Source: Amoebophrya sp. A120 | Lineage: Eukaryota; Sar; Dinophyceae; Syndiniales; Amoebophryaceae | DNA length: 64,000 nucleotides | Assembly: GCA_905178155.1 (NCBI GenBank) | Contig: CAJINV010000009.1 | Span: 1,237,907-1,301,906 of the forward strand | Reading direction: 5' to 3' | Shown: piece after piece, positions 55,863 through 64,000 of the stretch | Numbering within the stretch: position 1 is the stretch's first letter | How the letters are laid out: each line of letters starts with the position of its first letter | The notes under the pieces: generated by a model | Databases searched by the model: none | What the model was told of the DNA's origin: nothing | The model's input: only the letters and a program-made list of their open reading frames with translations | Position numbers and translations under genes: made by a program

Positions 55863-58800
55863 CTAGTTTCCGATAGGTAAATAAGGTGCCCCAATCTCGG
55901 CTGGTAGCCCCCCCCCGCCGCTCGACGAGTCAGCATTGAGGAGCTCGCTCTTCTCCCCCAGCTCTTTCACCATCTCAATAAAAATTTGTCCTGCCGCGTC
56001 AAGGAGAGGCTTGCTGTCGTTGTTCCCATATTTTTTATTGCAGAAAGCTGTGAACTCACGAAGCCCACTATCGGGATGTACCTTCACAGCCCGCCGTCTG
56101 TAGAGGTGCCCTAGCTTGTTATGCTCTGGTGGACGTAGCTGAAAGTCACCGCTCGTCTCGGCGCATCCCTGTTTCGGATCAATACCAAACACACGTAGTG
56201 CCCGATACGCCGCTTCAAATCGTTTCTGACGGTTATTTTTCGTGATTTTGATCCCGGCACTCTTCAAGTCTGCGGAGCATCGGTCACGCGGATAATCCCT
56301 ATCAGGAAAGATCTTGCCAGATAACGCCTCTAAGTGTTTTACAAGTTCGGTATCCTCTGGCTTTAATAGACGGATGGCTTCGATCCGGTCTGCGTATTCT
56401 TCTGCTTTTCCTTTCATTTCTAGATCCACCTGGTTTATTATGGCAGCCTTTTCATCCGCACCTGGCTGCGAGTTGTCGTCCGCGATACTTTGCACAAGAT
56501 CACTCATATGCGCCTCGAGGACATCGCAGGATTGCGGACCAATCCCAGACTGACTAGGCTCAATTATCTTCTGGATGATGCTTAAGAATTCTGACGATTC
56601 TTCTTGGACCTGCAGAGCATGCGCAAGAGTGGTCTTTATTTGAAGTTGCTGTTGCTGCGGTTCCGCCTCAGGTGCTTTTGCAGTTTGCCGCGCCCGGCTC
56701 CACTCCGTAAAAGGCGAATCCATAATGCCCAAGATTTGTGGGACTCTAGCGGCGACCACAAACACACGCACTATTCCGTGCACGTCCAAGGCCTGCAAAC
56801 AGGAAGCCGGCAGCCCTGAAGACAAATTTTCAATCAAGCCCCATAAGCAGACGAAACTGTCAGTATCAGAAAGTCAATTCTCGAGTTACTCGTTGTGGAA
56901 ATAGCACCAGCCCACCTTGTGGAAATCAAATTGCAGTAGAAGTAGAACTACTGCCTCCTGAATAAAATTAAAGGCCACAACAAAACAAGCCAGAAACTGC
57001 TGTCGACGTGCGTCACTCTTCGAAGTTAATGGTAATAGCGCTGCGACAATGCGAATATACAGCGTGCTGGTCATGCAGGCTTCTTCGACACCGCGGAGGA
57101 ATGCCGTCAGGCAAGCCCCGCAGGTGCAAGCTGTGTGACAAGAAGCGTAGCAGTAAATTGCGTGCACTGAGTGTGTAAGTTGCCGGTCGCCACGCAAGCA
57201 GCCAAATACTGCCCGTTCATTTTAGCTCAGACTGAGATATCATTTCTTTGCTTTGTTCAACTCGAGCAGTTAGTATAGCACCTCATCTGCCCCTAGTGTT
57301 CAAGAGATTGAGCGGAATCCGGATCCACTTGTAGAAATGCAAATCCCGATGCGCACGCGCACTCGCCCGGGCCCTTATGCGACTTTGTAATTATTGAAGG
57401 ACCAGAATGCCGATGAGCATAATCATTTGTAACAGGCGGCATGTGGAAAAGCGCAATGAACAGCACTCTCCTCTGCGCCACGGAAGGCGGTACAGGTACG
57501 CACTGGAAAAAGTGAAAAATCCAATTTTCTCCCAATGGACGGCGGCCAGCGGTCGATTGGAAAGAGGAAAGCAGAAGGAAAAAGCATGTGCAAGGAGTGG
57601 AAAATGAAGTTCTAGATACATGAGTACATGTAAAAGATAATGGTTATGCGACAAAAATCATCTAACACGAACTAAATCTAAAACAATCGTGGTTATAACG
57701 TACCTCCGCCGAGACCCTCTGCCGCGCCCGGTAGACCATCCAGAAGAAAAGGATGCGTGTACGCCTCCACATCCCTTAGTCCGTCTTGCTCATCCCTTTT
57801 CGATGCAACCAGGTGTGCTGCTTCTATACCCAGTATCTTGCTTCCTTGGTCCTCCACGAGGGACGCCATGCCGAAGTCGTGAAAGAGAGGCCTTTTCCAG
57901 TCTGGCCCTGCGTTGACTCCAGCGGAAGACTTCCTTGCAAAACCAACGGTGGCTCGTGATACTTCGTTGTACGAGATGCCGTAGCTATGAAGCATCGCTG
58001 CACATCCTGTTAGTCCTTGCAAGATACTTTGCACTTCGTCCTGCTTCTTCGGCCAATTTTCAGGTGTCATCGGCACGAAATCCTCAAGAAAAAACGCAAA
58101 CTCCGTTGACTCCTGGCTGTCAAATACCACCACCATATACAGCTTCGCAACACAGCCTCCAAACTTGTTCGGGAAATCCGACAACCTCAGGTGAAGCAAG
58201 GCAGTCTGGGATATATTCTCCATACACTTTTGATAGTGCTCCGTGTTGTGTTTGCATGTCCGGATTCGAACTCTTTGGCGGTTCTGCATTCCCTTCAGTG
58301 GCCGTGTGAAGTCCGTACGACTGTACCAGCGTTCAATTTTACCCGTCTCCTCTGTCGGCTTGGAGAAGGACGTCAATGTGAGAGACGCTTCCCTGAAATA
58401 CGTTACACCACGAAGAGGAGCTTCCCTGAAGTCGCGCAGGTTTACAGAGAATTCTTGTTTGCTATCTTCAGTAGACAGGAGTCCGAGAGCTTTGCCATTC
58501 TTATTTTCTCCTGCAAAAACCCTCTCTAGCAGCCATCTACTGACTGCAGTCTGTCCATCCCGCACCAGGAACGTATTTGGAGAAACTTCCAAGCTCGCTG
58601 CTCCGCTGTTTGACTTGGAAACCGTCCGTAAACCCTTGTTCATGACAACAAGAGCATCCCCAAACCCCTTGTTCGGATCATTTGCTTCTTCAACACGTAC
58701 AGACGGACTCAGAATCTCAGCCGGCCCTTTCGGTACGCGGAGCTCTGCTTGCACAGCCGCGGCTGGCGGGGCTGCTTGTTGTCTCTTTTGACTGGATGAA

Positions 58801-61800
58801 CCTCCGCCGTAAAGAACTTCGAGATGAGAATCGGGCACAAGCTGAGGGCTGAAGCCTGAGGCTATAATCTCGATCATGACGTCCAAAACTTTCTCTTGTA
58901 ATGTGATCTTCGCCTCCGTGAGCGCCGTTTGAATATTTTCTCGTATGTCGACCATTGTGTATTGCTTGAGTTGGGCAAACCCGAACACGCTACACCCATC
59001 GGGAAAATAAAAATTCACACTTTTCTGCGCCTCGAAGCGCTCTTTCACTCCGAGCAAAATCGCATTTGCTCTATCACCAAGCAATAGTCGCAGCAGCGTC
59101 ACCACCAACCCGTACCAATCCGACTTTGAGCTGTACAGGGTCTCTGCGTCGGGATGCTCAAAAATGACACTTTTGCTTTCGGTACCTGTTGTATGATGTG
59201 TTCCTGACATTCATTTCATCGGTTTCGTTGTCTTCCTCCTGCGGTCCTGCATTTACTCGACTGCGCGTCGGCTGAGCGAAACAGACTCGCTCCTGCTCCA
59301 AATATTTCTAGTACCGACCAGAACTTTTGAAATGCCCACCAACTCTTAGATCCTCAGACCCGAGGCTGGTGAATTTCTCTGACATGTTTCAAGCTCTTCT
59401 CGGACATGTGGCTGCACCCGATTCAATGCAACCGCGCCCCCTTGTGTCGCACAGCAGCCGCGCTATCACTGAATCTGAAATCAAACATCACAGGCATTAT
59501 TTTTAAAAATCGAAAACTTTGAAACTTCTTCACAGAAAAATCCACTTCTGGAGGTGTGAAGATCAAAGTCACCATGCTGAGCTCACGACGACCGCTAGAA
59601 CTTATCCAAATCAGCACGTTGATCCAGAACTCTCCTCAGAGGCGCTACGCGTTGGAATCCCGATGGTATGAAGAAGATGGCAGCAGTGTTTGTGTATTTC
59701 CCACGGCATGGCAGTTACGTGCTGGATTGATAGTCATATCTACAAGATCTTTGCAAGACTTGCGAATAATTCAAAATGCTCAAGAGTTCAAGAGTTCAGT
59801 GCATCTTTTGAGTTCGGTTCACCCTTTGAGTTCAGTTCACCATTTGAGTTCAGTTCACAACTTGAGTTCAGTTCACTATTTAAATTCAGATATCTTCAAG
59901 TCATAATCTCATATTCAAAAGCTTCGAATCTCAATTCTCAATCTCAAATCATAATCGAATCATCTCAAAAATCGCAACTTCTTATCTCATCTTGGAATCA
60001 TCAACATCTTATCCTATCTTAAAAATAAAGTCATAATCTTCTCAAAGTCATAGTCTCAATCTTCATAATTGAATCGACGAGCCTTCGTCAAGATGTGAGT
60101 CTTCATCTCAAAAGTCATAAGTTTAGATCTTGAAGCTCTAATCTTATATCTAAAAACTATTCATATTACAGATCGGGGCGCAATATCATCACATCGCAAG
60201 GGCGGGGGGGGCGCGGGGGGGGGCGAGGGCCCCCCGCATGTAAGTCTTCATCTCAAGAATAAAAATCATTCGTACAGATTGAGGCGCAATATCATCACAT
60301 CGAAAGGGCGGGGGGGGCGCGGGGGGGGGGGGCGAGGGCCCCCCGCATTAAGTCTTCACCTCAAACGTCAGAAATTTAGATCTTGAAGTTATAATCTTAT
60401 ATCTAAAAACTATTCACATTGCAGATCGGGGCGCAATATCATCATATCGCAAGGGCGGGGGGGGCGCGGGGGGGGGCGAGGGCCCCCCGCATGTAAGTCT
60501 TCATCTCAAAAATAGAACATACCTCATACAGATTGAGGCGCAATATCATCACATCGAAAGGGCGGGGGGGGCGCGGGGGGGGGCGAGGGCCCCCCGCATG
60601 TGAGTCTTCACATCAAAAGTCATAGGCTTAGATCTTAAAGTTGCCAAGATATCTGCAAGCAAACCAACAAGACTGCGCAGGGAAGGAAGCAAACGCGGGA
60701 GCAGGCTGAGGCCCGTCAGGCTATAACAAACCATGGCGAACATCTTCGATCGATCGGAAATACGGCGGCAGCTACTCCGGTAAAAAGCCGCTCACAATCT
60801 TCTTTCATTCATATATAGAAAGCAAAATCCCCAAAGGAAGTTTGAATAGAGCGCGTATACATTATGACTATATCACAAAGAGACCTGTCGGCAGGACTTC
60901 TAAAAAAAAAACCAACCGGACACGTCGACCCTAAATCTGCCAAGATCTATGACCAGTGCAGCGCTGACGTCGGAAGCAGTGCGACATCTGGCCGCACCGC
61001 AGAAAATGCTGCGTCGATGGCGTCCGTATAGTCTTCCGAGATTCCCACGACTTCGTCCAGAAAAAATTTCGCCCGATGCCACGAAATCAGCCACCAGTCC
61101 CCAGTCGCCAGGCGAACACGATGGCGCTCGCTTTCCTTCTGGCGCTTCGGCTTCTGCGAGGTGAAAAACCACGACACAATGTGGCCACTGGCGGCCTTCG
61201 AATCCCCGGCCCAAATGTACTCCGCCGCAACCCCCCTAGCGTTCGGCTCCCTGTGCTCCTTCTGCGCACCCGTGCGCCGGTGGTAAATGACATCCCGGCG
61301 AATTGGCGCAAATCGGCCGCGCTCGCCCGAACCATGCTCCTCCTTCGACATTGTGTGCGTGGCGGCTAAGTATCTGAATGTCTTCAAGAAACTAGAAAAT
61401 AAAAGCGTAGCAGGAAAAAGAGACAGCTTGCTGGAGGAAAAAAATAAAAGTGCTGGCGGCGATCATAGATCTAAACTAATGCACGAAGATGACAACAGAG
61501 GCGCACTGACAACCAACGCTCTGAGTGCAGTCTGCATGGGTGAGACGGAAATAGGTGGTCGCTGTTTGGAAATAGGATGCGCATGGCCGAGGGCATGCGA
61601 TATATAAGACAAGACTTTCATCATGAGCGGCCTACGCGCCTACCGCGGCTGTTTTCCGCTCTCCGGCAATCTACGGCCTAAAACGATCCACGGCTCGACG
61701 ATTCAAGTGCGGGCCACTAGCGCAGCCAATTTAAGAACGTAATCAAGTCAATACTCCAAGCCTACGGCGGAGATCCAAGCGCCTGCTAAGTACCTAGAGC

Positions 61801-64000
61801 GATCGGGCATGGGGCTAAGGCGTTCGACTTCTATCTTCTTTCAAAAGAGGGCTCGGCCTGATGCAAGTATGCGCCGTCCCCCTAGCGGGAGCAGGTGGCG
61901 GCGCGCATGCATGTTCACGCGGAATCTGCCCGAGGTGTGTCCCCTGCCAGGCATGATTTACCGCCCCGCGCGTCGTGCGCTCGGGTCGCGGTGTCAATCG
62001 CTTCCAGATCAGATGCCGTTTGCAGTTTATGCCAAGTTACGTCGCGCTGCCCCGTGCGCTGCTTCCCCGCCCCAGACTGTGAACTCTGTGAAAATTGCTC
62101 TTTCTAGCGCAAGTTTGCGATGTCAAACCGAGCGGGCGAAGCTATTCGAGTCTCGTACTAGTGCTATAGCTATTAGCTCCACACCGGCCAATATAGTGGC
62201 ATTAGTGTTCTAACGGTAACAATTTCAATTATGGAAACTTAATACGAACCTGCCCCCTGCTGTCCGTGGCACCGTAGCAGAGCCGGGCTCATGTACAGTG
62301 AAATCTCCGAAAATGCCGTATATGTCTGCAAGGCAAATGGCTCTGCGAGGTCGTCCGAAGAAACTCGCGTCGCAACCCTCTGCCCTAAAATCACCGAATA
62401 AAACGGAAATTTCAGATTCTGGTCCTGCGCTGTCCCACTTGTTCTCTCAAGAAGATAGCCTGCCGATCCGTCGACATCGTGCTTGTCCACAATCGATGCA
62501 CGAGAAAAATCAAAAAGACGTGGCGCCGTCCAGTCAACTTTAACCTCCGCTGCCGCTGGTGTCGTTTCTGCATCAGTCGTCTTGGTTGCAGAGGTAAAGC
62601 CGATATTATGCGGTGCCCATTCATTGAACACCACACCAGCCGACATCAGGCTCTTCGCACACAACGCGAGGGCATTCATCAGGTTGCTTCCTGTCTTGAC
62701 TGCCTCGGTCGCAGAAGGATACCTTGATGCTTCAAACAGATTCTCGTTCTCCACGAAAACCTGAATCAGTATCTTTCGCGAATGGTTCTCATAGCTCACA
62801 CCAACATGGTGCAAGTTTGCAACGCAATCGATCGGCGAGGACAAAAAGTGAACCAGAGCAACCTCGGCAGCGCTCGCTAAACACCGCACGTACTCAAGCT
62901 GGCCTTTCTCGGTCTCGCCGGACTCTGGTGCGCGGCACAGACGAGCGGTCCGGGGTGTGAAAGCAGGAGTACTTTGGTATATCGGAGCACCGATGTCCCA
63001 AATCTTTGTTTTGAGCAACTCGTACAGTTTTTCCGCAACGTTCGCTACACCAATATTGTTGCACTCTCGCAGATTCTCAGGCTTGCCCTTTAATTCATGC
63101 TCGCAAAAGCTCCGCGTCAGCTGCAGAAGCGTTTCGGGTGCTCCGCCAAAGGCCGGAGAGGATGTTGCTACCCGGGTGATTGCTTCTCCCATCAGATTAA
63201 GAAACTCCGTTTGAGCTGCTGCGGAAGGTGACGCAGGTTGATGCTCCTTCCCAGGATTCGCACCAGCCTTCTCCCCCAAGGTGCGAAGCTCGTCAAGATC
63301 AGAAATGGACACAAGTTGAGGGGCGAAGCCAGACGCTAGTATCTTGGCCATTATTCCCGAAATCCTCTCCGACATGTTTGCGTCTGCGAACGCAGTGGCA
63401 ATCGATTTTCCCAATGCTTCTGCTGTCCACTCCTCGGGCTTCCCAACATTCCCGCACATCTCGAGAGAGTAAATATCATTCGATTTCCCGGAATCAAATA
63501 ACCTTTGCAGCTTGACATTGATCTCAGCTTTATTTCCAAATAATAGTTCCAGCAGCGTCGCCACCATGCCGTACCAGTCCGACTTTGGGCCGTACAGGGT
63601 CTCCGCATGCTCAGGGTAAGGCTCTCGGCCGCTTGGACGACCTAAATTGTGTATTTCGGAGTGGGTTAGGAGCTCGCGGAGTGATTTGGCACTCTGTGTA
63701 AAACCTACTTTTCTGCAGAATGCGAGCGCTTGTACACCCTTATATGGGTCTTCTGATTCTTTTGCAAGCATTGAAAAGAAAAGCTTGCGAACCTGTTTCA
63801 TATTTGTTTCCGCTAGCTCCAGGTACATTTCCGTGGCACCGTAAAAGAGCAGGACTCGTGTAACGCGTTTCTGCCGGGAGAGTCTGAGGCGTCTGCAGCG
63901 CATGTGGATACGCTGCAGCTTTAGTGCGTACACGCGTCGCAACTCTCTGGCCTAATACGACCGAAAAAAAAAAGACTTGTTTTGGTTGTAGCTGCCCGTC
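55863..64000 (-). CDS. Tandem kinase-like (probable pseudokinase) protein with C-terminal J-like motif, N-terminus beyond right edge
   Basis: Four exons: 64000-63793, 63641-62250, 59185-57704 and 56815-55863. They total 4035 nt (1344 codons plus stop) in one consistent frame, with all three introns GT-AG and phase 1. The protein holds the end of one kinase-like domain, two more domains, and a tail. Domain 1: RYTSPALLRCHG (activation-loop end) and KSDWYGMVATLLELLFG (subdomain IX). Domain 2: NEWAPHNIGF in the catalytic-loop position, RLFDFSRAS in the DFG position, LYMSPALLRCHG, KSDWYGLVVTLLRLLLG. Domain 3: a hinge-like FFLEDFVPM, SYNEVSRATVGF, LFHDFGMAS, AYTHPFLL, LDVHGIVRVFVV. The HRD triad is not kept and I see no VAIK lysine, so activity is doubtful. 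The C-terminus has LYRRRAVKVHPDSG, an HPD motif like that of J-domains. Confidence 0.7.
59785..59880. repeat. Short tandem repeat of TTGAGTTCAGTTCAC-type units
   Basis: About five imperfect units of 18 bases (TTTGAGTTCAGTTCACCA and variants) inside the large intron. Confidence 0.75.
60165..60600. repeat. Four G-rich tandem repeats
   Basis: Four copies, starting near 60172, 60278, 60424 and 60534, share GGGGCGCAATATCATCACAT (or a one-base variant) followed by long G-runs broken by single C and by CGAGGGCCCCCCGCAT. They are separated by AT-rich spacers with TAAGTCTTCATCTCAA. The G-runs could form quadruplexes on the plus strand. Confidence 0.8.
60947..61351 (-). CDS. Coding-like frame inside the large intron
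   Basis: ATG 61351 to a stop at 60947, 134 residues, on the same strand as the host gene. The translation is protein-like: basic at the start (EEHGSGERGRFAPIRRDVIY), then AEYIWAGDSKAASGHIVSWF and DWWLISWHRAKFFLDEVV. I recognise no family. It could be a nested gene, a mobile-element remnant, or an exon skipped in my model of the kinase-like gene. Confidence 0.35.
   Translation of the reverse strand: MSKEEHGSGERGRFAPIRRDVIYHRRTGAQKEHREPNARGVAAEYIWAGDSKAASGHIVSWFFTSQKPKRQKESERHRVRLATGDWWLISWHRAKFFLDEVVGISEDYTDAIDAAFSAVRPDVALLPTSALHWS
63642..63792 (-). other. 151-nt phase-1 intron in kinase repeat 1
   Basis: The donor ACA G|GTTCG is at 63792 and the acceptor TTTAG|GTCGT at 63642. Both this intron and the 3 kb intron interrupt their repeats between the SPALLRCHG motif and the (E)H-AETLY motif. 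Confidence 0.75.

Larger units (their letters stand above)
59186..62249 (-). other. 3.06 kb intron of the tandem kinase-like gene, repeat-filled
   Basis: The donor GCA G|GTTCG is at 62249 and the acceptor ACAACAG|GTACC at 59186. The position and phase match the 151-nt intron at 63642-63792 in the preceding kinase repeat, which supports the assignment. The intron contains a microsatellite, four G-rich repeats and one coding-like frame, described separately. The parts at 59186-59780 and 61400-62249 show nothing recognisable. Confidence 0.7.

Overview
This window looks like nuclear DNA of a gene-dense protist. The best fit is an alveolate of the parasitic dinoflagellate lineage (Syndiniales, for example Amoebophrya); this assignment is inference. 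The supporting evidence is: spliceosomal introns in most genes, an SmB spliceosome protein, a eukaryotic-type CTP synthase, large coiled-coil proteins, and genes interrupted by short transposon-like introns ('introners') with terminal inverted repeats (TIR) and target-site duplications (TSD). Every gene I can support lies on the minus strand, so the window is one unidirectional cluster read from right to left. Exon models below were built by hand from splice motifs, reading-frame continuity and protein-family knowledge.

Layout from low to high coordinate: a four-helix membrane protein open at the left edge (1-1842); an RlmN-like radical-SAM RNA methyltransferase with a membrane-anchored C-terminal extension (2273-4602); an unrecognised gene broken by at least four introners, one of them 2.9 kb (5405 to about 11546); a 1.8 kb repeat element with a 36-bp flanking duplication (13007-14773); a cluster of membrane or secreted proteins (Gly-rich membrane protein, PAN-like protein, CAP-domain protein; 14779-18457); a Deg/HtrA protease split by four introners and three ordinary introns (19580-23887); a small introner-split gene (24695-25622).

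The right half has ordinary GT-AG introns and no introner that I can see: CTP synthase in six exons (26360-29080), a voltage-gated, cyclic-nucleotide-binding-type K+ channel in five exons (30285-34090), SmB in three exons (34759-35759), a 2811-residue IQ-motif protein (36472-45078), a small Tudor/SH3-like protein (45993-46421), a 2569-residue coiled-coil protein (46659-54368), and a tandem kinase-like protein running off the right edge (55863-64000), with a 3 kb repeat-filled intron.

The most notable system is the introners. Removing each element plus one copy of its 5-7 bp duplication restores the reading frame and the expected protein-family sequence, for example across the PDZ domain of the Deg protease. 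At most of these sites no GT-AG pair is available that keeps the frame. The second notable item is the array of degenerate kinase domains with a repeated phase-1 intron position and an HPD (J-domain-like) motif near the C-terminus.
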